DNA from: Candidatus Endomicrobium embiratermitis
GTDB taxonomy: Bacteria; Elusimicrobiota; Endomicrobiia; Endomicrobiales; Endomicrobiaceae
DNA: 64,000 nt
Direction of reading: 5' to 3'
Assembly: GCA_009781315.1 (NCBI GenBank)
Contig: WQYI01000005.1
Span: forward strand, 1 to 64,000
The notes beneath the pieces were generated by a model. That model saw nothing but the letters and a program-made list of their open reading frames with translations. It was not told the DNA's origin and searched no databases. Shown piece by piece: positions 6,348 through 13,997 of the stretch. The position numbers and the translations under genes are program-made. Positions within the stretch are counted from its first letter, which is position 1. Each line of letters starts with the position of its first letter.

Positions 6348-7994
6348 TTATATTTTTTTCGCAGTGGTTGCGCCGAATTTTTTGGCTATTTCTTCTATGT
6401 GGCTCGGAATGGCCGTTTTGGCGCTTTCTTTCAAATCTTCCACTACTTTATATTCAACAGTTGATTCAGGCTGCTCTTCTTTTGACGATATTTCGGTTTC
6501 TTTTTTATCGTCAAACGATATATCTTCAACTATGACTTTCACGGCTATATCCAAACCGGTTTTTCTTTTATACAGTTTTGTAATCTGCTCGTGAAACTCC
6601 ATAACGCCGTCATAATCGAATTTACTTGAAACCGATATCTGTATTGAAGCCGGAGATATTATTTTTACAAGGGTCTTGGCAAGCGACTGCGAAGTAAGCG
6701 GATGTTTTTTTGTTATTTCAGATACGATTTCGTCCCATATGCCTATCAAATCAGCGGCGTCTGCAGAGGCATCAACCATAACCGGAACTTCATTTTGCAA
6801 AGCCGGACTTTTTTCAGCTACAGAATAAGAAGACGGCGTTTCAGCCGTGTAATTTCCGGTCGATTTAACGTTTTTTTCAATCTCTGAGATTTTGTTTATA
6901 AGTTCGCCGACATTATAATACGGTTCGGACATTTTTAAAAGATACATTTCAAGTAAAATTCTCGGCTGGTCGTGCCAGCGCATTTCTTCCAAAGCTTTTG
7001 AAATAAGATTATTCATTCTCACATGCCTTGAAACCGAGAACAACGTTTTCTGGGTCTCGTAGAGTTTCTTTTCTTCGGATGAAATTTCCGCGATTTCGGG
7101 ATTTATGGAATATATCATTACTCTTCGCAGATGGTCTCTTAAATCTCTTGCGAACTGTAAAACGTTATAGCCTTGTTCGGATATGTCTTTAACTGTTTTT
7201 AAAATCGTCTGCATATCGCCTTTTGAAAGATTGTCGGTTACCGAAGCTATTATTTCCCTTGGCAAAAGACCTAAAAGTCCTCTTATATATTCGCCCGTAA
7301 TTTTGCCTGAATTCGACGAAACCGCCTGATCAAGCAAACTTAAAGCGTCTCTCATTGACCCGCCTGAAGCGCTTACGACAATATTTAACGCTTCGTCATC
7401 TATTTCAAAACCTTCTTTTACGCCGATATTTTTTATAGCCGAGGCGATTTCTTTTGAAGAAATAAGTTTAAATCTGTATCTCTGACATCTTGAAAGAATT
7501 GTGACGGGAATTTTGTGCTGTTCGGTTGTGGCAAGTATAAAAACAACGTGTTCGGGCGGCTCTTCCAGCGTTTTTAGCAAAGCGTTAAAAGCCTGCGTGG
7601 TTATCTGGTGTGCTTCGTCGATAATATATATTTTGTATTTTGAACTTGCGGCTGAAAATTTTACATTTTCCCTTAAAGCTCTTATTTCGTCTATGCCGTT
7701 ATTGGACGCGCCGTCTATTTCCAAAACGTCAACGCTCGCGCTTTTGCCTATTTCTACGCAATTTTCGCATACGCCGCAAGGCTGTGTTGCAGGTCCTTCT
7801 TTGCAGTTTAAAGCTTTGGCAAGAATTCTTGCCATTGTGGTTTTTCCGCAGCCTCTTGGCCCAGAAAAAAGATAAGCGTGCGCTATACGTTTTTCAAGTA
7901 TTGCGTTTTTAAGGGTTTGTGAGATGTGCTCCTGACCGATGACTTCATCGAAATTCTGGGGTCTGAACTTTCTGGCTAAAACAAGATATGACAT
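6348..7994 (-). CDS. dnaX: DNA polymerase III gamma/tau subunit
   Basis: A 548-residue clamp-loader ATPase. Visible in order: LARKFRPQNFDEVIGQEHI at the N terminus, Walker A GPRGCGKTT (about 45-53), a four-cysteine zinc module, Walker B IIDEAHQIT, ATTEQHKIPVTILSRCQR (sensor 1 / arginine finger), the GGSMRDALSLLDQ sensor-2 block, then a C-terminal tau-like region. It loads the sliding clamp and organises the replisome. A second, truncated copy of its first codons plus upstream DNA lies about 2.8 kb away beyond an autotransporter gene, so this locus has been duplicated. No strong ribosome site precedes the ATG. Confidence 0.95.
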   Translation of the reverse strand: MSYLVLARKFRPQNFDEVIGQEHISQTLKNAILEKRIAHAYLFSGPRGCGKTTMARILAKALNCKEGPATQPCGVCENCVEIGKSASVDVLEIDGASNNGIDEIRALRENVKFSAASSKYKIYIIDEAHQITTQAFNALLKTLEEPPEHVVFILATTEQHKIPVTILSRCQRYRFKLISSKEIASAIKNIGVKEGFEIDDEALNIVVSASGGSMRDALSLLDQAVSSNSGKITGEYIRGLLGLLPREIIASVTDNLSKGDMQTILKTVKDISEQGYNVLQFARDLRDHLRRVMIYSINPEIAEISSEEKKLYETQKTLFSVSRHVRMNNLISKALEEMRWHDQPRILLEMYLLKMSEPYYNVGELINKISEIEKNVKSTGNYTAETPSSYSVAEKSPALQNEVPVMVDASADAADLIGIWDEIVSEITKKHPLTSQSLAKTLVKIISPASIQISVSSKFDYDGVMEFHEQITKLYKRKTGLDIAVKVIVEDISFDDKKETEISSKEEQPESTVEYKVVEDLKESAKTAIPSHIEEIAKKFGATTAKKI

Positions 7995-8114
7995 TTTATA
8001 CCCGCAAGATAAGGCGCAAAGATACCGGAACTGCGATTAATAGGCGGAATCTATACTTGCCGTTTATTAAATTTTGTTTCTTTATTATACATAAATAGGA
8101 CAGATATTAAAAGA
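7848..8114. repeat. Direct repeat copy 1: dnaX 5' end plus upstream DNA
   Basis: This 267-bp stretch covers the first ~49 codons of dnaX and about 120 bp upstream. It matches 10653-10920 in the same orientation, with scattered substitutions and one small indel. The two copies bracket the autotransporter gene. The 8115-8245 stretch beyond it shows only a weak CCCC/GGGG hairpin and no gene. Confidence 0.9.
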
Positions 8115-8245
8115 TAATAATGTAAAAGCCGCAATCCCCAGATTGGTAACGGGGAACGTGGTTTTTTATGTTGCCTTTGGCGATTGCATTACAGGTTTTT
8201 GTATTTTGCTTATTTTTTACTTGCCGTTTTTCTATTTTTTATATG

Positions 8246-10519
8246 TTATATTTTATATGCTGCTTTCAAAAATCCCGCAAAACCTTCTCTGGCGCCGCTG
8301 TATATTTGCGCGCTTAAATCAAGCGTCAGTTTTTCCGCAACTTTCGCGCTCGCGCCTAATGCGCCGGTAATTGTCCCGCCGTTTAAGCTTGGCGTTTCGA
8401 CTTCGTCTCCGTCTAGTTTTGCGGTTACGTCTCCGCTGATTTCGTAGTCGTAAGACAATGACAAATACGGCTTTATTTTATCGTTTATTTTGTATTCGCC
8501 TTTGGTTCCGATTTTGATGCGGTTGGAAAGCACCGAATCAAACTCGTATTTTTCACCTGCGGCTAGGTCTGCTTCACCGCTTCCTACATTTGTATGGGCG
8601 TATTTCCCAAAAGCGTCAACGCTTATTTTTTCGCTTACTTCAAAAATATATCCTGCTCCTAAACTCATGCCGAAATATATTGCGCTGTAATCAAAATCCG
8701 CGCTAGTCCCCAGCCCGCTTTTGTAATCGTTAGTTATCTGTCCCGCTCTTATTATTCCTTCAACGTAAACTTTTTCATTTATATCTTTTTTCGCTAAAAT
8801 TGCCGCGCCTATTGCGTTTGCGTCGCCGCTACCTTTTGCGCTGACGCATTCCGTGTCATAACTTCCGCTTGCGTATTCTATAAAAGCGCCCGCATCAAAT
8901 GCCGCAAATTTTTTTGCAATACCGGCTGACGCACCGAACGCGCTCATTTCTATGCTTGAGCCTGTGTCGTATTTTGAGTTATCCGAGAAAAATGCTCCTA
9001 CAATTTCTATTTTGCCTTCCTGCAGATTATTTAATAACGAGCTGTTTATATTGTCCCTGTTTTGCAATACCATAATTGCCCCTGCCGCCGCGCCTTCGGA
9101 CAAAATTTTTGTCTGTTTGTTAGACGTTTTGCTTGTAACTATGGCATAAAGATTGTTTGCGTCCCAGTCAATATCAAACTCGCAGATTGCGGAAATCCCG
9201 GCAAGACCCGATGCCGTTGTGTTAACGCCGTCGGCAGTAATACCGTTTGTAGAAGTAATCAACGTTACCGTGTCTCCGACATTTAATGCTGAAGACAAGC
9301 CGTTTATACCTACGCCGATTGTGCTGCTTGTAATATTTACGGCATAGGCAACGTTAAGCATTGTTCCACCGTCGCCCATGTCCGTGGGAATATAAAAGTT
9401 CAAATTTTCAAAGTTATATATCCCGCCGATACTCGTGCCAGCGACGGTTTTGACGTTCAGAGTGTTGCCTGTATGGTAAGCCGCGCCTATAGTCTCAACA
9501 TAGCCGCCGGTGATATAGACCGTGCTTAGGGTGGGCGCGCCGATTATGGTTACTGTGTTGTCGTTGGCCGTTGCGGTGCCGCCGATGGAGCTTTTGGCAG
9601 ACCCGCCGTAAATATTGTTGTGCACCACGCTGTCAATAATGGTCACGCTGTTGCCATTGGCCGTTGCGGTACCGCTGAAGCTTTCGGCGCTCCCGCCGTA
9701 AACATAGTTGCTCACCGTGCTGCTGTCAATTTTGACGGTATTTCCCGAAGCCGTAACCGCGTTACCACCGTATACAGCACGAGCATACCCGCCGACAACC
9801 TTGTCACCCATCGTGCTGCCTATGATATTGACAGCGTTATTATCGGACGCGCCGCCGCCGCCGAGGTAGCTTATGTTATACCCGCCGGCAAGGTAGTACG
9901 TACTACTGCCGATGACATTTACGGTGTTACTGCTGGTTGTAACGTTGCCGCTTTCGCTGTAAGCTTCCCCGCCGCAAACATTTTTGTGTACTGTGCTGCT
10001 GTCAATTTTGACGGTGTTGCCCGAAGCCGCGGCAATACCGGTACCGTAGGCGTAAGCATATCCGCCATCGACGTCTTTATTTACCTCGCTGCCGATGGTG
10101 ATAATCACCGTGTTGCCATCAGTAGTAGCATTACCGTCACCGCTACCGCCTTTGGCATACCCGCCGTAAATATTTTCGGAAACGAAGCTGTAGCCGGTAA
10201 TGTTCACGGTATTGTTATTGGCAGTGACGTTGGCGCTGTTGGGAACGGAGCCGGAAGTGTCCATATACCCGCCGTAAACACTATAGTCCGTATCGCTGTA
10301 GTTGATAAAGTTGACAGTGTTGCCGTCAGGGGGCAGAAGGTCAATAGCGTCACTCTGGTCCCAGCCGCCGTTTTCTGTGCCGGAAGAGACGGTATCATCA
10401 GGACCGTTACCGTAAACATTGCCGGTGGCAGTTCCGCCGTCAAACGTGACCGTATGCCCCGCAAAAGCCGGACTTACAAACAACATTACTGCCACAAATA
10501 ATGATAATACTTTTTTCAT
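8246..10519 (-). CDS. Autotransporter-type adhesin with repeat passenger
   Basis: 757 residues. A clear signal peptide ends in SPAFA (residues 17-21). The passenger region, roughly residues 50-370, consists of imperfect ~35-45-residue repeats around the pattern GNTVxI(x)SSTVxxxVYGGxA, rich in Gly, Asn, Ser and Thr, which suggests a beta-solenoid. After a linker, the last ~260 residues look like an autotransporter beta-barrel, with alternating short strands and aromatic-glycine pairs, ending in a hydrophobic strand. A likely role is surface display or adhesion. The gene sits between two direct copies of the dnaX 5' region, so it was probably inserted or duplicated into the locus. Its repeats are prone to expansion and contraction. 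Confidence 0.85.
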   Translation of the reverse strand: MKKVLSLFVAVMLFVSPAFAGHTVTFDGGTATGNVYGNGPDDTVSSGTENGGWDQSDAIDLLPPDGNTVNFINYSDTDYSVYGGYMDTSGSVPNSANVTANNNTVNITGYSFVSENIYGGYAKGGSGDGNATTDGNTVIITIGSEVNKDVDGGYAYAYGTGIAAASGNTVKIDSSTVHKNVCGGEAYSESGNVTTSSNTVNVIGSSTYYLAGGYNISYLGGGGASDNNAVNIIGSTMGDKVVGGYARAVYGGNAVTASGNTVKIDSSTVSNYVYGGSAESFSGTATANGNSVTIIDSVVHNNIYGGSAKSSIGGTATANDNTVTIIGAPTLSTVYITGGYVETIGAAYHTGNTLNVKTVAGTSIGGIYNFENLNFYIPTDMGDGGTMLNVAYAVNITSSTIGVGINGLSSALNVGDTVTLITSTNGITADGVNTTASGLAGISAICEFDIDWDANNLYAIVTSKTSNKQTKILSEGAAAGAIMVLQNRDNINSSLLNNLQEGKIEIVGAFFSDNSKYDTGSSIEMSAFGASAGIAKKFAAFDAGAFIEYASGSYDTECVSAKGSGDANAIGAAILAKKDINEKVYVEGIIRAGQITNDYKSGLGTSADFDYSAIYFGMSLGAGYIFEVSEKISVDAFGKYAHTNVGSGEADLAAGEKYEFDSVLSNRIKIGTKGEYKINDKIKPYLSLSYDYEISGDVTAKLDGDEVETPSLNGGTITGALGASAKVAEKLTLDLSAQIYSGAREGFAGFLKAAYKI

Positions 10520-10536
10520 AATAGTTTCTCCTTTTT

Positions 10537-10605
10537 TTAAACTACAGCTTGCGAAACCACATTAACTCCGCTCTCCACACTACCCGCTTTTATAGCTTCC
10601 GCCAT
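10537..10605 (-). pseudogene. Possible flavodoxin-like gene remnant
   Basis: A 22-codon frame reads MAEAIKAGSVESGVNVVSQ and then stops. This resembles the segment after the phosphate loop of flavodoxin-fold proteins (KMAEAIxxG...GVxV). It lies between the truncated dnaX copy and the autotransporter start. It has no ribosome site of its own and no further matching sequence. The resemblance is short, so chance is possible. Confidence 0.3.
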
Positions 10606-10613
10606 TTTGACAT

Positions 10614-10656
10614 CCAAAAAACAAAAAAACGTCTGCCCGAATCTTTTATAGGGCAG
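10614..10656 (-). terminator. Hairpin with T-tract downstream of the dnaX fragment
   Basis: On the minus strand CTGCCC (10656-10651) pairs with GGGCAG (10638-10633) across a 12-nt loop. An ACG and a run of T broken by one G follow (10630-10614). It would stop transcription that enters from the duplicated dnaX promoter before the autotransporter gene. The stem is only six base pairs. Confidence 0.45.
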
Positions 10657-10799
10657 CCGCTTGGTCCGGAAAAAAGATAAGCGTGAGCAATGCGTTTTTC
10701 AAGTATTGCGTTTTTAAGAGTTTGCGATATGCGTTCCTGACCGATGACTTCATCGAAATTCTGAGGTCTGAACTTTCTAGCTAAAACAAGATATGACAT
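10653..10799 (-). pseudogene. Truncated dnaX copy
   Basis: The first ~49 codons are those of dnaX (start, LARKFRPQNFDEVIGQE, AHAYLFSGP). The sequence then departs from DnaX inside the Walker A motif, where GPRGCGKTT becomes GPSGCP, and a stop follows after about 20 unrelated codons. There is no ATPase core, so it cannot work as a clamp loader. It is the coding part of direct repeat copy 2 and marks an unequal or insertion-linked duplication around the autotransporter gene. Confidence 0.9.
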
Positions 10800-10920
10800 T
10801 TTATGCCCGCGAGATAAGGCGCAAAGATACCGAAACTGCGATTAATAGGCGGAATCTATACTTGCCGTTTATTAAATTTTGTATGTTTATTATAACATAA
10901 ATAGGACAAATATTAAAAGA
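10653..10920. repeat. Direct repeat copy 2: dnaX 5' end plus upstream DNA
   Basis: Matches 7848-8114 in the same orientation over its whole length. The right edge is sharp: both copies end with TATTAAAAGA (8105-8114 and 10911-10920) and then differ. The spacing between copies is about 2.8 kb. Confidence 0.9.
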
Positions 10921-10930
10921 CGCTCATAAG

Positions 10931-10960
10931 TTGAAAAGATAAAACGGTTTTAGATATAAT
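10931..10960 (+). promoter_or_regulatory. Predicted sigma70 promoter
   Basis: TTGAAA (10931-10936), an 18-bp spacer and a perfect TATAAT (10955-10960), directly upstream of the small membrane protein gene at 11001. It starts just beyond the end of the dnaX-derived repeat. Confidence 0.6.
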
Positions 10961-11000
10961 TGTTTAAACAGCGTTAAATTTTAAAACAAAGGATGCCAAA

Positions 11001-11255
11001 ATGATTCGGCTTTTGATAACATTATCGTTAGTTTTGCTGTTAGTATATTTTATGTTCTCACTCTATGGAAAAAATATTAACAAAATACATGAACTTATAG
11101 GGCAAGGAAAAGCAGAAACCCAAAACATCGCAGAAAATAAAAATCTTCACACTGCCATGGACTCAATAAAGGCAAAAGCCCAGGAAGCCGCTGATAAGTA
11201 CGCTCAATCAACAGAGAAAAAATTGTCTGAACTTGAAAGCTCTCAAAGTAAATGA
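11001..11255 (+). CDS. Small single-pass membrane protein
   Basis: 84 residues. A strong hydrophobic segment spans about residues 3-22 (LLITLSLVLLLVYFMF). The rest is a highly charged, probably helical tail rich in Lys, Glu and Ala. The layout suggests an N-terminally anchored coiled-coil protein facing the periplasm or cytoplasm. An AAAGGA site lies seven bases before the ATG and a good promoter precedes it, so expression is likely. No family is recognised. It converges on the Sel1-repeat gene and has its own transcription unit. Confidence 0.7.
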   Translation: MIRLLITLSLVLLLVYFMFSLYGKNINKIHELIGQGKAETQNIAENKNLHTAMDSIKAKAQEAADKYAQSTEKKLSELESSQSK

Positions 11256-11354
11256 ACAAGTTACGGTATTAATTTATATTATTTTTTAATTGAACTCATT
11301 GTTTTGTAAAAAATTTCTAGCATTCTGGCAGCCTTGTTCCGCCGCTTTTTTAAG

Positions 11355-12122
11355 CTACTTAGCAGCTTCTTGATTGTTTTGCTTTATTCCTTTTCCTCTA
11401 AAGTTCATCATTCCAAGGTCATGTTGAGCATCTGCATCGCCCTGTTCTGCCGCTTTCTCAAACCATTTAGTAGCTTCTTGGTAATCTTGGTTCTCCGAAT
11501 ATATCAATCCAAGCATAGCTTGGGCTTTTTTATGGTTTTGTTCAGCCGCTTTTCTGCACCAATAAAATTCTTCCATACGGTTTCGCTTTACACCTGTCCC
11601 CAAACTATACATCAGTGCAAGACTATATTGAGCATCAACATTGCCCTGCTCTGCTGCTTTTCTAAACCATTTAACCGCTTCTTTATAGTTTTGATTTATT
11701 CCTTCTCCGTTAACGTACATTCGCCCAAGAATAAGTTGTGCATCTGCATTCCCTTGTTTAGCGGATTTTGTCAGCCAATAGAGAGCTGCAGTGTAATCTT
11801 TCTTGGGTTTTTCAAGAGTATAAAGTTTATCTCCTGGTGCCGCAAATGTACCGATAAGACCTTGCTCTGCAACTTGCTTAAGCAATTTATCAGTTTCTTT
11901 CGTGTCTTCACCATATAAGTACATCATTCCAAGATTATATTGTGCTTGTGCATCACCGTGTTCTGCCAATTTATTTGTTTTTTCAAAACTTGCGATTGAA
12001 GTATCTCTTTCATCTGTAAGTTCTTGCGATAGCACTCTTTTTGTTTCTTTAATACTTGACGAGAAAGCTAAAGATATGCAAAAAACCGCTATTAATAAAA
12101 AAATTAGAAATAATTTTTTCAT
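11355..12122 (-). CDS. Exported Sel1-like repeat protein, cut short by an in-frame TAG
   Basis: 255 residues with a signal peptide (MKKLFLIFLLIAVFCISLAF) and several ~36-residue Sel1/TPR-like repeats (for example AVKWFRKAAEQGNVDAQYSL). Such proteins are usually scaffolds for protein contacts in the envelope. The last repeat begins EAAK and then hits TAG (11357-11355) where earlier repeats have KWF. The frame continues after the stop as LKKAAEQGCQNARNFLQ to a TAA at 11286-11288. This is best read as a TGG-to-TAG change, which removes about 23 C-terminal residues. The shortened protein may still fold, since most repeats remain. Suppression of TAG cannot be judged from this window. Confidence 0.85.
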   Translation of the reverse strand: MKKLFLIFLLIAVFCISLAFSSSIKETKRVLSQELTDERDTSIASFEKTNKLAEHGDAQAQYNLGMMYLYGEDTKETDKLLKQVAEQGLIGTFAAPGDKLYTLEKPKKDYTAALYWLTKSAKQGNADAQLILGRMYVNGEGINQNYKEAVKWFRKAAEQGNVDAQYSLALMYSLGTGVKRNRMEEFYWCRKAAEQNHKKAQAMLGLIYSENQDYQEATKWFEKAAEQGDADAQHDLGMMNFRGKGIKQNNQEAAK

Positions 12123-12194
12123 TTTCTATCTCCTATATAATTATACTAAAACAAGAACAAATACAACAAACAAATATGTTATTTTGGAATAAAA

Positions 12195-12230
12195 AAAGAC
12201 GTTCAAAATTTGATAATTTCAAACGTCTTT
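12195..12230 (-). terminator. Rho-independent terminator after tRNA-Ala
   Basis: On the minus strand a 9-bp stem, AAAGACGTT/AACGTCTTT (12230-12222 with 12203-12195), runs straight into a T-rich stretch. It ends the transcript that carries tRNA-Ala. The 12231-12400 stretch shows no gene. Confidence 0.7.
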
Positions 12231-12401
12231 GTATTAGCTGTTATAAATTTTCAAGAAATTGGTTGAGGCGAGCAGTTGCTTATTAAACTTTTTTTGCAAA
12301 CGATTTTGGCATTTTTGCTACGCTTGCGACGGCGAAGCGCACAAGGAACGGTACGTGGGGCGGAGTGTAAGGAAGTAAAAATTCAAAAGCCAAAGTAAAA
12401 A

Positions 12402-12474
12402 TGGAGCTGATCGGGATTGAACCGACGGCCTCTTCGTTGCGAACGAAGCGCTCTCCCAGCTGAGCTACAGCCCC
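12402..12474 (-). tRNA. tRNA-Ala (CGC)
   Basis: A 73-nt cloverleaf. Acceptor GGGGCTG/CAGCTCC contains the G3:U70 wobble pair that identifies alanine tRNAs. The D arm is GCTC/GAGC, the anticodon stem is CTTCG/CGAAG with loop TTCGCAA (anticodon CGC), and the T loop is TTCGATC. The discriminator is A. CCA is not encoded, so a CCA-adding enzyme is needed. It reads GCG codons. Confidence 0.95.
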
Positions 12475-12480
12475 AATATA

Positions 12481-12562
12481 ACTGCAATTACAAATTTCAA
12501 ATTACGAATTTACAAACTTAAACACGAGCGCGGAGCTGAGCTACACCACAATTACAAATTTT
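12481..12562. repeat. AATTACAAATT-type repeat element with a tRNA-like scrap
   Basis: GCAATTACAAATTTCAAATT at the left and ACAATTACAAATTTT at the right use the same 7-nt type of unit, though here mostly in direct orientation. Between them, minus-strand TGTAGCTCAGCT (near 12535-12546) matches the start of the neighbouring tRNA-Ala D arm for 12 nt. It looks like a partial tRNA copy caught in the element. Confidence 0.5.
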
Positions 12563-12680
12563 AGGTATTATAGCAAATTTTTTGCAAACAACAAAAACAT
12601 CCACCCCTCCATCTACCGCAAGGGGCGAGGGAAACGACTATGACCTAAAACAGCAATGTGTTTTAATTTGCCATGATTGA

Positions 12681-12712
12681 TGCGCGGCAACAACTTTTGA
12701 CGTTGCCGCGCA
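12681..12712. terminator. Strong hairpin downstream of the porin gene
   Basis: TGCGCGGCAAC (12681-12691) and GTTGCCGCGCA (12702-12712) form an 11-bp GC-rich stem, about 20 bp past the stop codon of the porin gene. There is no clear T-tract on the minus strand, so it may protect a 3' end rather than act as an intrinsic terminator. Confidence 0.55.
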
Positions 12713-12731
12713 TTTATCCTCTATCTTTCGG

Positions 12732-13898
12732 CTAAAAATTAATTTGTGTTCTTATTCCGAACGTAAACAGATCGTTATCGGCCGAGGCATTCCCGCCCAT
12801 AGGCTTTGAAACATACTGAAATACCGGCGAAATTGCTATGTGGTCACTGACGCTTAGTTTATAATATAATTCAGTCTGGGTTTCAGAATCGTTTTTAAAG
12901 CCCTTAGCGTCTGCCCATTCTTTTGAGGCTATATTTTGTCCCAGCGCCCAGCCAAAAGCATCATTTTCTCTGTTCCAGAGTTTTCCTTTGACCTGTACGC
13001 CTAAGCTCCATGAATTTTCAAGGGGATTTTCGTCGGTATAGGCTTTCGGATTTTTGTACCCGTATCTTGCGAAAAGCGAAAGATTTTCACTTACCGACTG
13101 ATCAAAACTTAATGCAAAACCATAAATATCTTCATCGCCTATTTTATTGCTATTGCTTGACCAATACATTAAACGATAATTTCCGGAGAGCTTGTCTCCC
13201 GGTAATTTATACGTCGCCTGAACGGCATTGAAACCATTTGCGTCTATATTGTCAAAATCATCATCCTGGTTAACATACGCATAAGTAATATCTAAAAATT
13301 CCGCTGGAGAATATTTCGCCCTTATGCCAAGCTGATTGTCGGGAAATAAAATCGTAGTATTATTTATAAACATTGCCGCTAAAAACTGGCATGTATCGTC
13401 ATTTGCTATTTCATTTTCGTCAAAATAGTCTCTTGCCCTTAATTTTCCGAAAGTAAATGTAAATTTTTTATCAAGCAAACTTTGCTCGTACCACAAATGG
13501 CTGACATTAAAAAAATCTTGGTACGCATTGTAATTCAAATCGCTGAAAACTTCAAGCTTGTTATTTAATCCTTCGCCGTTATAGCCCTCAATACGAACAT
13601 ATGCAATCCCGCCGTTAGAAAACTCTTTCCTGAAACTCAAATCTAAATAATACGAACCGTCTATTCTGCCTTTATCCGAACCGTCGTTTGCCTTATTTAC
13701 GCCCTGTAAAATAATTGTCCCGCCAATGTCTGTGGTAAACTCCAAAACTTCGGAAATACTTCCGCTCCCTTTTGCCTCTTTCATCTCCGCAATGTCTTTT
13801 TTAATCTGTGCGAGTTCGTCTTCTAGAGTTACACCCGCGAAAGCATTGCCTGCAGAAAACAATAACATTCCGAATAATAAAACTACAATCTTTTTCAT
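12732..13898 (-). CDS. Outer-membrane porin-like protein, metal-regulated
   Basis: 388 residues. The signal peptide ends NAFA (about residue 21). A short charged helix with LEDELAQIKKDIAEMKEA follows (a possible trimerisation or peptidoglycan-contact segment). The remainder is a beta-barrel pattern ending in the Phe of TQINF, as expected for BAM-assembled proteins. It resembles carbohydrate-selective or general porins; the substrate is not evident. A perfect 16-bp palindrome, TTTAGTCTAGACTAAA, lies about 35 bp before the start. The same box type precedes feoA and the dtxR-family gene, so expression is probably tied to iron or manganese. That makes a role in metal passage across the outer membrane worth considering. 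Confidence 0.8.
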   Translation of the reverse strand: MKKIVVLLFGMLLFSAGNAFAGVTLEDELAQIKKDIAEMKEAKGSGSISEVLEFTTDIGGTIILQGVNKANDGSDKGRIDGSYYLDLSFRKEFSNGGIAYVRIEGYNGEGLNNKLEVFSDLNYNAYQDFFNVSHLWYEQSLLDKKFTFTFGKLRARDYFDENEIANDDTCQFLAAMFINNTTILFPDNQLGIRAKYSPAEFLDITYAYVNQDDDFDNIDANGFNAVQATYKLPGDKLSGNYRLMYWSSNSNKIGDEDIYGFALSFDQSVSENLSLFARYGYKNPKAYTDENPLENSWSLGVQVKGKLWNRENDAFGWALGQNIASKEWADAKGFKNDSETQTELYYKLSVSDHIAISPVFQYVSKPMGGNASADNDLFTFGIRTQINF

Positions 13899-13933
13899 TG
13901 AGAAAAGCCTCCTTTTTTTATTAGTATTACTTT

Positions 13934-13949
13934 TTTAGTCTAGACTAAA
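13934..13949. promoter_or_regulatory. DtxR-type box upstream of the porin gene
   Basis: TTTAGTCTAGACTAAA is a perfect palindrome. It shares the TTTAG-N6-CTAAA form (allowing ACTAAA) with sites at 16495-16510 and 17082-17097, near feoA and the DtxR-family gene. Confidence 0.7.
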
Positions 13950-13997
13950 TATTTTATATCACACTATTTTTACTATTTAAAGTATCATTTATCGCCA

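Noticed and set aside
6348-7994. Programmed frameshift in dnaX to make a short gamma form
   Set aside because: No clear slippery A-run with a following hairpin was seen at the expected place after the AAA+ core.
8115-8245. A small plus-strand gene starting at 8143
   Set aside because: It runs into the antisense of the autotransporter 3' end, has no ribosome site, and its residues are Phe/Tyr/Leu-rich without a family.
9620-10501. A 293-codon plus-strand open frame across the autotransporter passenger
   Set aside because: It is antisense to a clear signal-peptide/repeat/barrel protein. Its length comes from the low-stop, repeat-rich codons of that gene. It has no ribosome site or domain.
12402-12474. 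tRNA-Ala and the neighbouring repeat as an integration att site
   Set aside because: Only a 12-nt 5'-side match is present, not a 3'-end duplication, and no integrase gene lies nearby.
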